A DNA stretch of 64,000 nt from the NCBI RefSeq assembly GCF_902497895.1, contig NZ_CABVHQ010000026.1:20561-84560 (forward strand), in the 5' to 3' direction. The translations under genes and the position numbers were made by a program. This stretch comes from Pseudomonas fluorescens. Its GTDB lineage: Bacteria; Pseudomonadota; Gammaproteobacteria; Pseudomonadales; Pseudomonadaceae. This document shows positions 49,707 to 60,003 of this stretch, one piece after another. How positions within the stretch are numbered: the stretch's first letter is position 1; every line of letters starts with the position of its first letter. The notes beneath the pieces were generated by a model. That model was not told the DNA's origin. It did no database searches and saw only the letters and a program-made list of their open reading frames with translations.

Positions 49707-51530
49707 ATGACCGACCTGTTTGATCCAAGTGCATTTCTCGCCACCTGCAGTGGGCACCCTGGTGTGTATCGCATGTTCGACCGCGATGCGCGCCTGCTCT
49801 ACGTCGGTAAAGCGAAAAACCTGAAAAAACGCCTGGCGAGTTATTTTCGCAAGACTGGCCTGGCGCCGAAAACTGCCGCGCTGGTCGGGCATATCACGCA
49901 GATCGAAACGACGATCACCGCCAATGAAACCGAGGCGTTATTACTTGAGCAGACGCTGATCAAGGAGTGGCGTCCGCCTTACAACATCCTGCTGCGCGAC
50001 GATAAATCCTACCCCTACGTCTTTCTTTCGGATGCTGAATTTCCGCGCTTGAGCATCCATCGCGGGGCGAAAAAGCAGAAGGGCAAATACTTCGGGCCTT
50101 ATCCGAGCGCGGGGGCGATTCGCGAGAGCCTGAGCCTGTTGCAGAAGACCTTCCTGGTTCGCCAGTGCGAGGACAGTTACTTCAAGAACCGCACGCGGCC
50201 CTGTCTGCAATACCAGATCAAACGCTGCAAGGCGCCCTGTGTCGGGCTGGTCGAACCTCAGGTGTATGCCGAAGACGTGCGCCATTCGGTGATGTTCCTC
50301 GAAGGCCGCAGCAATGCCCTGACTGACGAACTGTCCAGTGGCATGGAGCAGGCCGCGAGCACCCTGGACTTCGAGCGCGCCGCCGAACTGCGTGACCAGA
50401 TCTCCCTGCTGCGTCGGGTTCAGGACCAGCAGAGCATGGAGGGCGGTACCGGCGACGTTGATGTGGTCGCGGCGTTCATCAACCCTGGCGGTGCCTGCGT
50501 GCACCTGATCAGCGTGCGGGGCGGGCGGGTCCTCGGTAGCAAGAACTTCTTTCCGCAAGTCGGTATTGAAGAGGAGGTGGCCGAGGTCATGGCGGCATTC
50601 CTCGGTCAGTACTACATCAGCAGCCCGGAACGGGACCTGCCGAGCGAACTGATCGTCAACGTCGTCCATGAAGACTTCCCGGTGATCATCGCCGCCATCG
50701 AAGAGCTGCGTGGCCGCGAGCTGAGCATCAGCCACCGGGTTCGCGGGACTCGCGCGCGCTGGCAGCAACTGGCGGTGACCAATGCCGAGCAGGCGCTGGG
50801 CGCGCGTTTAGCCAACCGCCAGCATGTGGCCGCACGGTTCGAAGCGCTGGCTGAGGTGCTGAACCTGGATGAGCCGCCACAACGCCTCGAGTGTTATGAC
50901 ATCAGCCACTCCAGTGGCGAGGCGACGGTGGCCTCCTGCGTGGTCTTTGGACCTGAAGGGCCGCTCAAGTCCGACTATCGTCGCTACAATATCGAAGGCG
51001 TGACCCCGGGCGATGATTACGCGGCGATGCATCAGGCCCTGACTCGACGGTTCAGCAAGCTCAAGGACGGCGAGGGCAAGTTGCCAGACATTCTTCTGGT
51101 GGACGGCGGTAAAGGTCAGCTGTCCATGGCCCGTGACGTGCTCAATGAACTGGCGGTGCCCGACCTGATTTTGCTCGGTGTCGCCAAAGGGGCCACACGC
51201 AAGGCCGGGTTCGAAACCCTTTACCTGAATGACGCCGCCCATGAATTCACCTTGCGCGGCGACTCCCCGGCCTTGCATCTGATCCAGCAGATACGCGATG
51301 AGGCGCATCGTTTTGCCATTACCGGGCACCGCGCGCGACGCGGCAAAACCCGGCGTACCTCAACCCTGGAAGGGGTCGCAGGGGTTGGCCCGAAACGCCG
51401 CCGCGAACTGCTCAAACATTTTGGTGGATTACAGGAGCTGTCTCGTGCCAGCATCGAAGAGATCGCCAAAGCACCGGGGATCAGTAAAAAGCTCGCGGAG
51501 TTGATTTATGCAAACCTGCACAGCGAGTAG
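49707..51530 (+). CDS. uvrC: Excinuclease ABC subunit C
   Basis: Makes both incisions in nucleotide excision repair. The 607-residue protein has the GIY-YIG domain (GVYRMFDRDARLLYVGKAKNLKKRL, about 15-45), a Cys-rich block (CLQYQIKRCKAPC, about 170), the UVR domain, the RNase H-like half (LLVDGGKGQLSMA) and C-terminal HhH motifs (GVGPKRRRELLKHFGG). Start: MTDLFDPSAFL, 2 bp after gacA. Confidence 0.98.
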   Translation: MTDLFDPSAFLATCSGHPGVYRMFDRDARLLYVGKAKNLKKRLASYFRKTGLAPKTAALVGHITQIETTITANETEALLLEQTLIKEWRPPYNILLRDDKSYPYVFLSDAEFPRLSIHRGAKKQKGKYFGPYPSAGAIRESLSLLQKTFLVRQCEDSYFKNRTRPCLQYQIKRCKAPCVGLVEPQVYAEDVRHSVMFLEGRSNALTDELSSGMEQAASTLDFERAAELRDQISLLRRVQDQQSMEGGTGDVDVVAAFINPGGACVHLISVRGGRVLGSKNFFPQVGIEEEVAEVMAAFLGQYYISSPERDLPSELIVNVVHEDFPVIIAAIEELRGRELSISHRVRGTRARWQQLAVTNAEQALGARLANRQHVAARFEALAEVLNLDEPPQRLECYDISHSSGEATVASCVVFGPEGPLKSDYRRYNIEGVTPGDDYAAMHQALTRRFSKLKDGEGKLPDILLVDGGKGQLSMARDVLNELAVPDLILLGVAKGATRKAGFETLYLNDAAHEFTLRGDSPALHLIQQIRDEAHRFAITGHRARRGKTRRTSTLEGVAGVGPKRRRELLKHFGGLQELSRASIEEIAKAPGISKKLAELIYANLHSE

Positions 51531-51563
51531 AATGCCCGACTCACCTCGTAGCCAGTTGTGCCG

Positions 51564-52124
51564 ATGAATATCCCTAATCTGATCACCGTATTACGCGTCC
51601 TGCTTATTCCGATCTTCATTCTGTTGTTTTACCTGCCCTACCACTGGAGCTACATGGCGGCCAGTTCAGTCTTTGCGTTCGCTGCTGCCACCGACTGGCT
51701 GGACGGTTACCTGGCTCGCCGGCTGGAACAAAGCACACCGTTCGGGGCCTTCCTCGACCCGGTGGCCGACAAGCTGATGGTGGCAGTGGCCTTGGTGCTG
51801 CTGGTGCAAGAACACGCCAATCTGTGGCTCACATTACCGGCAGCCGTAATCATCGGCCGCGAAATCGTGGTCTCCGCCTTGCGCGAGTGGATGGCGGAAA
51901 TCGGCGCCCGCGCCCATGTCGCGGTCTCGAACATGGGCAAATGGAAAACCGCCGCGCAAATGCTGGCGCTGGTTATCCTGCTGGCCAACCCCTCGGACTT
52001 CAGTTTCTGGGTCTTGGTGGGCTACGCGCTGCTGCTGATCGCGGCGGGGCTGACACTGTGGTCGATGCTGCAATATTTGCGCGCCGCCTGGCCGCACTTG
52101 AAGACTGACACGGAAAAGAAATAA
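51564..52124 (+). CDS. pgsA: CDP-diacylglycerol-glycerol-3-phosphate 3-phosphatidyltransferase
   Basis: Makes phosphatidylglycerol phosphate in the inner membrane. The CDP-alcohol phosphotransferase signature is intact: DWLDGYLARR, eight residues, G-x3-D-x3-D (FGAFLDPVADK). About 186 residues with ATG at 51564 (a GTG lies 6 bp further up). The gacA-uvrC-pgsA-tRNA-Gly order is typical for pseudomonads. Confidence 0.97.
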   Translation: MNIPNLITVLRVLLIPIFILLFYLPYHWSYMAASSVFAFAAATDWLDGYLARRLEQSTPFGAFLDPVADKLMVAVALVLLVQEHANLWLTLPAAVIIGREIVVSALREWMAEIGARAHVAVSNMGKWKTAAQMLALVILLANPSDFSFWVLVGYALLLIAAGLTLWSMLQYLRAAWPHLKTDTEKK

Positions 52125-52191
52125 AACTTTTTTGAATCAAGGGGTTGACTGGGCATCTGGAATCTATAGAATGGCGCTCAGTTACCAAGAT

Positions 52192-52267
<76 letters not shown>

Positions 52268-52308
52268 ATTATTTTTCTACAGGCTTCCATTGAAGTCTGT
52301 AGAGACTG

Positions 52309-52336
52309 AAAAAAGAGGCTGATGCCTCTTTTTTTG
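52309..52336 (+). terminator. Terminator after tRNA-Gly
   Basis: AAAAAAGAGGC, loop TGAT, GCCTCTTTTTTT: a strong intrinsic terminator that works in either orientation. Confidence 0.85.
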
Positions 52337-52374
52337 TTCCTGTAAGTTCCACTCGAAACCACTACCAGCCACGA

Positions 52375-52398
52375 TTTTTTAGTACATTTTTTAGTACA
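52375..52398. repeat. Tandem 12-bp repeat beside the integrase pseudogene
   Basis: The unit TTTTTTAGTACA occurs twice without gap (52375-52386, 52387-52398). It stands between tRNA-Gly and the integrase pseudogene, where arm-type integrase sites would be expected. Confidence 0.6.
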
Positions 52399-52500
52399 TT
52401 AATCCGGCAAATCCGGCACTTGGCCGATCGCTTTTTTGTGGTGCTCGCCTCACTGGAAACCGTACAAATCTCCTCCATCCATTGAGACGGAGATTGAACG

Positions 52501-53816
52501 ATGGCCCTCACCGATACCGCGGTCCGACACGCCAAACCCAGAGCTAAGGCTTACACCCTCCCTGACTACGACGGCCTCGCTCTTTTCGTTAATACGAAAG
52601 GTGCCAAGAGCTGGCACTTCCGCTTTTCCTGGGCGGATAAGCAACCCCGTATCTCTCTGGCACCTATCCTGAAATTGGTTTGCGGGATGCACGCGCTCTG
52701 CGCGATGTTGCCAGGGCGTTGATCGCCAGGGGAGTCGATCCGCCCACCCACCGGCGACAAGAGCGTAATGCCTCACGCCTGGCCACGGAAAACACCTTCG
52801 AAGCGCTCTTTAGGCGCTGGCGCGATTTCAAGGCGTTGAGTTTGAAGGTTGGACGTCAGAGCACGCTTTCCCAGATCAATCGAATCTTTGGCAAGGATGT
52901 GTTGTCTTGGTTGGGCCCGCTTTCGGTGTTTGAGATCGCTCGTAGGGATCTGCTGGAGGTGGTGCGCAAGATTGAACGTCGTGGTGCGCTCACGACGGCA
53001 GAAAAGTGTCGAACCTGGTTCAATCAACTTTTCCGGTACGCCATCGTGGAGGTGGGCCTAGAGGTCAATCCGGCGGCAGACCTCGATATTGTGGCAATGC
53101 CACAGCCTCCTGTTACGCACAACCCGTTCCTGCGGATGGAAGAGCTGCCTGCGTTTTTGAACAAGCTGCGTCACTCCGGTGGCGACACCAATACGCAACG
53201 GGGGTTGCGGCTGTTGCTGCTGACGGGGGTGCGCACCGGTGAGTTGCGCTCGGCTGTGTCCGAGCAATTCGACTTAAAGCGTGGCCTCTGGATTATTCCG
53301 CCCATTATCGTCAAACAGTTGCAACCGCGCGTAAGGACAGCAAGGAGGTCTCGTCCTACATTGTGCCATTGTCCCGACAGGCCATGGTGATTGTCCGGCA
53401 GCTACTCGCTGCGAAACTTCCGGCTCAACACTACCTCTTGCCACACCGCAGCGATCTGAAAGAGCGCATCAGTGAGAACACCCTCAATGCGGCTCTGCGG
53501 CGGATATGCAGACCAACTGACGGGGCATGGTATCCGCCCCACCATCTCAACCGCGCTGAACGTAATCGACTACAAAGCGGAATGGATCGACGCCCAGCTT
53601 TCGCATACCGATCCGAACCAGGCCAGGGCGGCCTATAACCATGCTGAGTATGTAGAGCCACGCCGGGAGATGATGCAAGCATGGGCGGATCTCATCGACC
53701 AGTGGGAGAGTCAAGAGCACCACCAGGCTGCTGTGGCTTCCGTATTTGTCAGCATGCAGCAGGTTGCCCCACACCTTTGGCTTGGAAGAGGGCACTGCCA
53801 GCTCCCCCTGTCATGA
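52501..53816 (+). pseudogene. P4-type tyrosine integrase, frameshifted three times
   Basis: Continuous homology needs three frame changes: a missing G near 52660, one base near 53325, and one near 53503. The pieces are a DUF4102-type N-terminus (MALTDTAVRHAKPRAKAYTL), a core-binding region (TLSQINRIFGKDVLSWLG), the catalytic Arg in LTGVRTGELR, HGIRPTIS (His-x-x-Arg), and the final Tyr in AAYNHAEYV. It normally integrates elements into tRNA 3' ends. Its decay means the element can no longer excise through this protein. Confidence 0.88.
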
Positions 53817-54231
53817 CAACGGCGCCGACGGCGTTGCCGAGGATGATCTCGTAGGTGATGCCGCGGATGACTATCATTGCTAGGTTCTGTACGAAAAGTC
53901 CTCTCGGGTAAGTTACGGCCATGCCTGGTTGGAGGCCCGCTGATAGAGCGTTACGAGCATACCAATGTGATCGCTGATCTGGTTTCTTGCGAACAGAAAT
54001 CGGGCCGTCCTCACAGTGATGATTGACTCATACTTAATGGCTTCCTCTGGATCCTGTGCTCCGGGGTGGCATGGTGGGACTTGGCTGAACGGCTCGGGCC
54101 TTGGTCAACGGAGTAACCAGCGCTTCTATGGCTGACGTGATGACGGCACCTTCAACCACGTCCAGGAACGTTTGCACCTCAAACTCAACCAGGACAACCA
54201 GGCCACTTTATCAGCGGATTACTGAAGTCTG
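53817..54231. other. Gene-free remnant region
   Basis: No intact gene. About 54131-54225 (plus) reads DGTFNHVQERLHLKLNQDNQ before a stop, an unassigned coding scrap. A GGTTCTGTACGAAAAGTCC stretch near 53883-53901 resembles an insertion-sequence end, without a transposase in view. Confidence 0.4.
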
Positions 54232-54459
54232 CAGGTGTGCACCGATCTCACTAGCGCCTATGCCTTCGCTGAGCAGCTGCGCCTGAAAATCCAGTCGTTG
54301 CGGATCAAGGCACGTGGCACCGACAAGGTACTCGACACCATAACCGCGTCCTTTGGTGTCGCCCTCGCCAAAACCGGTGACAACCTGGAGAGCCTCCTGA
54401 CTCGTGCCGATGACGCGCTCTACCGAGCCAAGCGCAACGGGCGCAATCGAGTGAACTGA
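54232..54459 (+). pseudogene. C-terminal fragment of a GGDEF diguanylate cyclase
   Basis: About 75 residues, VCTDLTSAYAFAEQLRLKIQ then TITASFGVALAKTGDNLESLLTRADDALYRAKRNGRNRV, matching the last third of a GGDEF domain. The GGDEF loop and everything before it are missing, so no cyclase activity is possible. It is an integration-associated remnant. Confidence 0.85.
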
Positions 54460-54706
54460 AAAATAGCCTATAGCGATTATTTACCTGGATGGACTGGGTT
54501 ATTTTGCGGCCCTGTCAGGGTGGTTTGTCTATGTAATACCGCGGCTTCGCAAATCGTTGGGTCGTGGTCGGCTTCCTTATGCAGGTGCACGAGTAGGCAT
54601 TACGCTTGATCGTCGCTATCGACCCAGGCTGTGTGAAACCGTGTTAGAGCGAGTTTGACAGTCAGAACCGCAACGAAAATCGCGTTCCTACACAAATTTC
54701 AGGTCT

Positions 54707-54794
54707 GGCTGAGCAACCAAACGCTGGCAGATTTTACGTAGCAACGCAGACTTCACAACGGTGCATGCGTTTTCACACAGCCTGGACCCAAAGC
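54707..54794 (+). repeat. 88-bp direct repeat, copy A
   Basis: Runs from CTGAGCAACCAAACGC to CACACAGCCTGGACCCA. It matches copy B (56109-56196) at nearly all positions, with identical length. A short inverted piece, CCCAGGCTGTGTGAAACC, lies at about 54624-54641, suggesting terminal inverted repeats of a mobile element. Confidence 0.85.
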
Positions 54795-54994
54795 AGCCAG
54801 ACCTGACGGACAAAAATGGCCAGGAGCGAACGGTCTGATTATTGACAATAAATCTGTCACCATTCCTCCCACGTTTGATCGTATTTCCACTGCGTCAGCG
54901 CAAGCCACACCTTCGGCTGAACACCACGCATAAAAAGGCTTGGCAATTCCTATCTGATTTACAATGCCCTCCCTTTGACGGAGGCCAGCCTTTC

Positions 54995-56035
54995 GTGGAT
55001 GTTCTCTCACCTATCTATGACTACCTGACCGAGTTGGTGATCGAGCCCGTCACCGAGCAGTTTTTCGGTATTTTCGATCTGAACGGCCGCCTCGGTGTAC
55101 TGTTTCTCTTCACGTCCTACAGCATCGCTTACAGCCTGTTCCGATTCAGGAAGCATCGCGGGCTGACCGACGCGCACTCGTTCGGGCAGTTCATCGGCGG
55201 CAGCCGGGTTAATTTCCATCGCTCGGCGTTGCTGGATTACCGGTACTACTTCGTGCGGGCCATCCTGAAAGTCGCGCTGGTGCTGCCCATCGTCGGCCTG
55301 GTTGACCCCTATATCCTACGCTCCGGGGATTACATCGCCTTTTTCACCAACCTTTGGGGCGCGCGCCCGCAACTGAGTGAGAACCTCTCACTTTCCCTGC
55401 TCTACGGGCTGGGGGTGTTTCTTGTGAAAGATTTTACGCATTACTGGGCCCACCGGGCCTTTCATTCCCGATGGCTTTGGGCGTTTCACAAAGTCCATCA
55501 TTCGGCGCCCGTCCTGGTACCGGTAACTGCGAGCCGGGTTCACTTTGTGGAAAAGATTGTCGAGAAACTGACTTCCGCCGTCTGCCTCAGCGCCTACGCC
55601 GGTGTCTTCTGGTACGCCTGTGGCGGGGAGATCAGCCGTTACACCTTGTTCGGCGTGACCTATCTGGTGTTCATCCTCAACGGGTTTGCGGCAAACTTGC
55701 GTCATAGCCATGTCTGGCTTTCGTTCGGGCCAGTGTTCGAGCATGTGCTGAACAGCCCGGCCCAGCACCAGATTCACCACAGTGACGCGCCCCGACACTT
55801 CAACAAGAACTTCGGTACCAACCTGTCACTCTGGGACTGGATGTTCGGTACGCTTTATGTCACCACCTCGAAGCCCGAGCTCATCCGGTTCGGCACCGGG
55901 GAACAGGATCACGACCGTTACCTGACGATCTACAGCCTGATCGTCACTCCCTTCGTAGAAACAGCCCGCAAGATCCTCCTGGCGAAACGCCCGCAGACGG
56001 CTCCGCCCGGAGCTTCCGAAACACCCTATTCGTAA
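54995..56035 (+). CDS. Fatty acid hydroxylase / sterol desaturase family protein
   Basis: A membrane di-iron enzyme of about 346 residues that would hydroxylate or desaturate a lipid. The histidine motifs of the superfamily are all present: HYWAHRAFH, AFHKVHHSAPVL and, near the end, NSPAQHQIHHSDAPRHF. Several hydrophobic segments precede them. I favour GTG at 54995, 10 nt after GGAGG; the frame is open to a TTG at 54842, but those residues do not look like family sequence. It stands alone, between two 88-bp direct repeats, in the island region. Confidence 0.82.
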   Translation: MDVLSPIYDYLTELVIEPVTEQFFGIFDLNGRLGVLFLFTSYSIAYSLFRFRKHRGLTDAHSFGQFIGGSRVNFHRSALLDYRYYFVRAILKVALVLPIVGLVDPYILRSGDYIAFFTNLWGARPQLSENLSLSLLYGLGVFLVKDFTHYWAHRAFHSRWLWAFHKVHHSAPVLVPVTASRVHFVEKIVEKLTSAVCLSAYAGVFWYACGGEISRYTLFGVTYLVFILNGFAANLRHSHVWLSFGPVFEHVLNSPAQHQIHHSDAPRHFNKNFGTNLSLWDWMFGTLYVTTSKPELIRFGTGEQDHDRYLTIYSLIVTPFVETARKILLAKRPQTAPPGASETPYS

Positions 56036-56108
56036 TGGGTGACTCTGTTACACAGTTCATCGGCGCTGCATGCTGCATCCAGCGCCTGCTGCTGATCCTC
56101 TAGCGGGC

Positions 56109-56196
56109 CTGACTAACCAAACGCCCAGAGATTTTACGTAGCAGCGCAGACTACAAAACGGTGCATGCGTTTTCACACAGCCTGGACCCATTGCAG
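56109..56196 (+). repeat. 88-bp direct repeat, copy B
   Basis: Same orientation as copy A (54707-54794), about 1.4 kb apart. The central CGGTGCATGCGTTTTCACAC is identical in both. The repeats bracket the fatty acid hydroxylase gene. Confidence 0.85.
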
Positions 56197-56485
56197 TCAT
56201 GCCGATAGCTCTACGCGTTACGCCTTTCGCATTCAGCATCTGCTTCTATCTGGGTTGGGTAGGAGGGCTTCAATCGCCGCTTGTCTTGATTGTCATAGAT
56301 ATCAAAGCCGGCTGGAACTGTAGTGGAGTAGAAGCGAGCCCCATTGCGAACCGATCCGGTTTCGGTGGGGATCGCAGGAACATCTCGGGATCATCTGCGC
56401 CTCCTCGTACTAATGCGGCCTATTAGTGGCGGATGGCTGGCCCGATATCAGCTACTGAATGTCGAACCAACCAGCCATGCCATTG
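56197..56485. other. Gene-free gap after repeat B
   Basis: About 290 bp between copy B of the direct repeat and the end of cusF. The open frames here look like chance. I see no promoter or palindrome of note. Confidence 0.4.
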
Positions 56486-56848
56486 TTACTTCAGAGCCTT
56501 GATGGAAACGATGGTGGCTGCCATTCCCTCGGCACGAAACTCAAACGCTACATGATCCCCAATCTTCAGGCCCGCCAGCTGCTCTGGCGTTGCGTTGAAT
56601 CCCATGGTCATAGCGGGCCACTGCACGGCTGGAACGGCGCCATGAGCGATAGTCACCGTGTGTTTTTCGGAATTGATGGCCTTGATTGTGCCCTCGGCTT
56701 TAGCCACTGGAGCCTGCTTCGTTTCCTGCTTCATCTGCATGCCTTGCATGGTCATGTCGTCCATTTTCATACCCGGCATATCTTCTGCCTGAGCAGAAAG
56801 AGACAGCACAGCTACGGTGCTTGCGAGTGCGATCAGGGTCAGTTTCAT
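56486..56848 (-). CDS. cusF: Periplasmic copper-binding protein CusF
   Basis: A 120-residue periplasmic Cu(I)/Ag(I) chaperone with a signal peptide (1-21, after AQA). The mature N-terminus is Met-rich (MPGMKMDDMTMQGMQMK). The OB-fold holds WPAMTMGF, in which Trp and two Met bind Cu(I) as in E. coli CusF. Its start overlaps the cusA stop by 4 bp; it is last in cusCBAF. Confidence 0.94.
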   Translation of the reverse strand: MKLTLIALASTVAVLSLSAQAEDMPGMKMDDMTMQGMQMKQETKQAPVAKAEGTIKAINSEKHTVTIAHGAVPAVQWPAMTMGFNATPEQLAGLKIGDHVAFEFRAEGMAATIVSIKALK

Positions 56849-59800
56849 ACGATTTTTCCTTGAGTTTTGGTGGGTTCAACAGCGATGCGCCGGCGGCGCA
56901 TCAAGCGGTAAGCTGCCGGAATGACGAACAAGGACAACAAGGGCGCGGTGACCATGCCACCGACCATGGGCGCGGCGATGCGGCTCATCACTTCGCTACC
57001 GGTACCGCTACCCAATAAGATCGGTAACAGGCCAGCAATGATGACGGCTACTGTCATGGCCTTGGGTCGAACACGCTGCACGGCTCCTTCGCTAATTGCA
57101 GCGATTAGTCCACGCTCAGTACTGTCGCCGGCCTCTACACGTTCGGCCCAGGCGTTTTTTAAGTAGAGCAGCATGATCACGCCGAATTCGGCAGACACGC
57201 CGGCCAGGGCGATAAAACCGACGCCGGTGGCCACCGACAGGTTGAATCCCAATAGGTAGAGGAACCACGCCCCACCAGTCAGGGCGAAGGGCAAGGTGGC
57301 CATGATCAGCAAAGCCTCGTCGAAGCGGGCGAACGTCAGGTAGAGCAGCACGAAAATGATCAGCAGTGTGGCTGGCACTACCAACTTGAGCCGGGCGTTG
57401 GCCCGTTCGAGAAACTCGAACTGTCCCGAGTAACTCAGGCTCATGCCTGGCTGCAGCTTGACCTGCTCACTGACGACCCTGCGCAAGTCGGCAACCACTG
57501 AGGCAATATCCCGGCCACGCACGTCGATATACACCCAACCGGAAGGTCGGGCATTTTCGCTCTTGAGCATCGGTGGGCCTTCACTGACCTTGACCTTCGC
57601 CACGGTGCCGAGGGTGATTTGGCTCCCTAGCGGGGTGTAGATCGGCAGTTGCTCCAAGGTGCCAAGCGAATCACGCCACTCTCGGGGATAACGTACGTTG
57701 ATTGGGAAGCGGGCGAGCCCTTCAATGGTCTCCCCGACGTTTTCACCCCCTATAGCGCCGGCCACAATCGACTGCACATCAGCGATATTCAATCCATAGC
57801 GGGCAGCAGCCTTACGATCGATATCCACATCGATGTAACGCCCACCGGTTAATCGTTCAGCCAGAGCCGAACTGACCCCAGGCACATTTTTGGCTACGCG
57901 CTGGACGGCCTGCGTGGCTGCATCGATCTCCGTCAAATTGGTGCCGGCAATTTTCACTCCGATCGGACTCTTGATCCCGGTGGCGAGCATGTCGATGCGG
58001 TTGCGGATCGGTGGTATCCAGATGTTGGTCAGGCCAGGGACGCGTACCACTCGATCCAGCTCTTCCACCAATTTTTCCTGGGTCATACCAGGACGCCACT
58101 GTTCGCGTGATTTGAACTGGATAGTGGTCTCGAACATCTCCAGCGGCGCCGGGTCGGTGGCGGTTTCGGCACGGCCCGCTTTACCGAAGACGTGTTCGAC
58201 TTCGGGAACCGTCTTGATCAGGCGGTCGGTCTGTTGCAGCAGCTGCGCCGCTTTCTGCGCCGACAACCCCGGCAGAGCCGAAGGCATATAGAGCAAATCG
58301 CCCTCGTCCAGCGCAGGGAGGAACTCGCCACCCAAGCGAGAGATCGGCCACAACGCGCTGAGGAAGACCAATAACGCGATCAGTAGGGTAACTTTGGGCC
58401 GACTCAATACTGTATCCAAGGCCGGCTGATAGATCCTGATCAACCAGCGGTTCAGAGGGTTCTGTTCCTCTTTGGGGATCCGTCCACGAATCCAGTAGCC
58501 CATCAGTACCGGCACCAGAGTTACCGACAGTCCGGCCGCCGCCGCCATGGCATAGGTCTTGGTGAAGGCCAATGGACCAAACAGACGACCCTCTTGCGCC
58601 TCCAGGGTGAACACTGGAATGAACGACAGGGTGATGATCAGCAGGCAGAAGAACAGCGCTGGTCCCACCTCCGCCGCCGCTTCAGTCATCACATGCCAGT
58701 GACGTTCGCCCTTCAACTCTTCGCCTGGATGGGCCGCATACCAGGCCTCGACCTTTTTGTGGGCGTTTTCGATCATTACGACGGCGGCATCCACCATGGC
58801 GCCGATGGCAATGGCGATCCCGCCCAGGGACATGATGTTGGCGTTGATCCCTTGGTAGCGCATGACGATGAAGGCAATCAGCACCCCAACCGGTAGGGAG
58901 ATAATGGCCACCAGGGATGAGCGCAGGTGCCAGAGGAAGATCCCGCAGACCAACGCGACGACGATGAACTCCTCGAGCAGTTTGTGGCTGAGGTTTTCCA
59001 CGGCGCGGTCGATCAGCTTGCTGCGGTCGTAGGTGGTGACGATTTCCACCCCGGCCGGCAGGCTGCTTTTCAGGTCGTCAAGTTTGGCCTTGACCGCGGC
59101 AATGGTTTCGCGAGCGTTCTTGCCGCTGCGCAGAATCACCACGCCGCCGACGGTCTCGCCTTCGCCGTCGAGTTCCGTGATGCCGCGGCGCATCTCCGGC
59201 CCCAGCTGGATAGTTGCCACGTCACCGAGGGACACCGGCACCCCACCGGTACCGAGCTTGAGCGGAATCGAACGAAAGTCATTGAGTGTCTTTAGATAAC
59301 CGGAAGCGCGCACCATAAACTCGGTCTCCGCCATCTCCAGCACAGCGCCACCGGTTTCCTGATTAGCCTTGCCGATAGCCTCGGTCACCTCAGCCTGAGT
59401 GATACCGAGGCTAGCCAGCTTGAGTGGATCGAGCTGCACTTGATACTGCTTGACCATGCCGCCCACGGTGGCCACTTCCGCAACGTTCGGCAGGGTCTTG
59501 AGTTCGAACTTGAGGAACCAGTCCTGTAAGGCGCGTAGTTGCGCCAGGTCGTGTCCGCCACTGCGGTCCACCAGTGCGTACTGATAGATCCAGCCCACTC
59601 CCGTGGCGTCTGGCCCCAAGGACGGTTTGGCGGAAGCCGGCAGGCGGCTTTGGACCTGACTCAAATACTCCAGCACCCGCGAGCGGGCCCAATACAAATC
59701 GGTGCCGTCTTCGAACAGCACGTACACGAAGCTGTCGCCGAAAAAGGAGTAACCGCGCACGGTCTTGGCCCCCGGCACCGAGAGCATGGTGGTGGCCAAC

Positions 59801-60003
59801 GGATAGGTCACCTGGTTCTCAACGATCTGCGGCGCTTGTCCCGGATAAGGGGTGCGGATAATCACCTGAACATCGGAAAGGTCTGGCAATGCATCGATGG
59901 GAGTGCTCTGAACCGACCAGACGCCCCATACCGTGACGAAGATCGTGGCCAGCAGTACCAGGAAACGGTTGGCGACTGACCAGCGGATCAGGGCGGCGAT
60001 CAT
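56845..60003 (-). CDS. cusA: Copper/silver efflux RND pump CusA
   Basis: A 1052-residue heavy-metal RND pump of the inner membrane. The three Met residues that bind Cu(I)/Ag(I) in E. coli CusA (positions 573, 623, 672 there) are conserved in LLYMPSA, PLEMFETT and RIDMLATG, which speaks for Cu/Ag and against Zn/Co specificity. The TM4 motif AAVVMIENAHK is present. It exports through CusB and CusC. The start overlaps the cusB stop (ATGA). Confidence 0.96.
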   Translation of the reverse strand: MIAALIRWSVANRFLVLLATIFVTVWGVWSVQSTPIDALPDLSDVQVIIRTPYPGQAPQIVENQVTYPLATTMLSVPGAKTVRGYSFFGDSFVYVLFEDGTDLYWARSRVLEYLSQVQSRLPASAKPSLGPDATGVGWIYQYALVDRSGGHDLAQLRALQDWFLKFELKTLPNVAEVATVGGMVKQYQVQLDPLKLASLGITQAEVTEAIGKANQETGGAVLEMAETEFMVRASGYLKTLNDFRSIPLKLGTGGVPVSLGDVATIQLGPEMRRGITELDGEGETVGGVVILRSGKNARETIAAVKAKLDDLKSSLPAGVEIVTTYDRSKLIDRAVENLSHKLLEEFIVVALVCGIFLWHLRSSLVAIISLPVGVLIAFIVMRYQGINANIMSLGGIAIAIGAMVDAAVVMIENAHKKVEAWYAAHPGEELKGERHWHVMTEAAAEVGPALFFCLLIITLSFIPVFTLEAQEGRLFGPLAFTKTYAMAAAAGLSVTLVPVLMGYWIRGRIPKEEQNPLNRWLIRIYQPALDTVLSRPKVTLLIALLVFLSALWPISRLGGEFLPALDEGDLLYMPSALPGLSAQKAAQLLQQTDRLIKTVPEVEHVFGKAGRAETATDPAPLEMFETTIQFKSREQWRPGMTQEKLVEELDRVVRVPGLTNIWIPPIRNRIDMLATGIKSPIGVKIAGTNLTEIDAATQAVQRVAKNVPGVSSALAERLTGGRYIDVDIDRKAAARYGLNIADVQSIVAGAIGGENVGETIEGLARFPINVRYPREWRDSLGTLEQLPIYTPLGSQITLGTVAKVKVSEGPPMLKSENARPSGWVYIDVRGRDIASVVADLRRVVSEQVKLQPGMSLSYSGQFEFLERANARLKLVVPATLLIIFVLLYLTFARFDEALLIMATLPFALTGGAWFLYLLGFNLSVATGVGFIALAGVSAEFGVIMLLYLKNAWAERVEAGDSTERGLIAAISEGAVQRVRPKAMTVAVIIAGLLPILLGSGTGSEVMSRIAAPMVGGMVTAPLLSLFVIPAAYRLMRRRRIAVEPTKTQGKIV

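Noticed and set aside
53883..53901. GGTTCTGTACGAAAAGTCC as an insertion-sequence end
   Set aside because: No partner end, target duplication or transposase found within the window; too short to assign.
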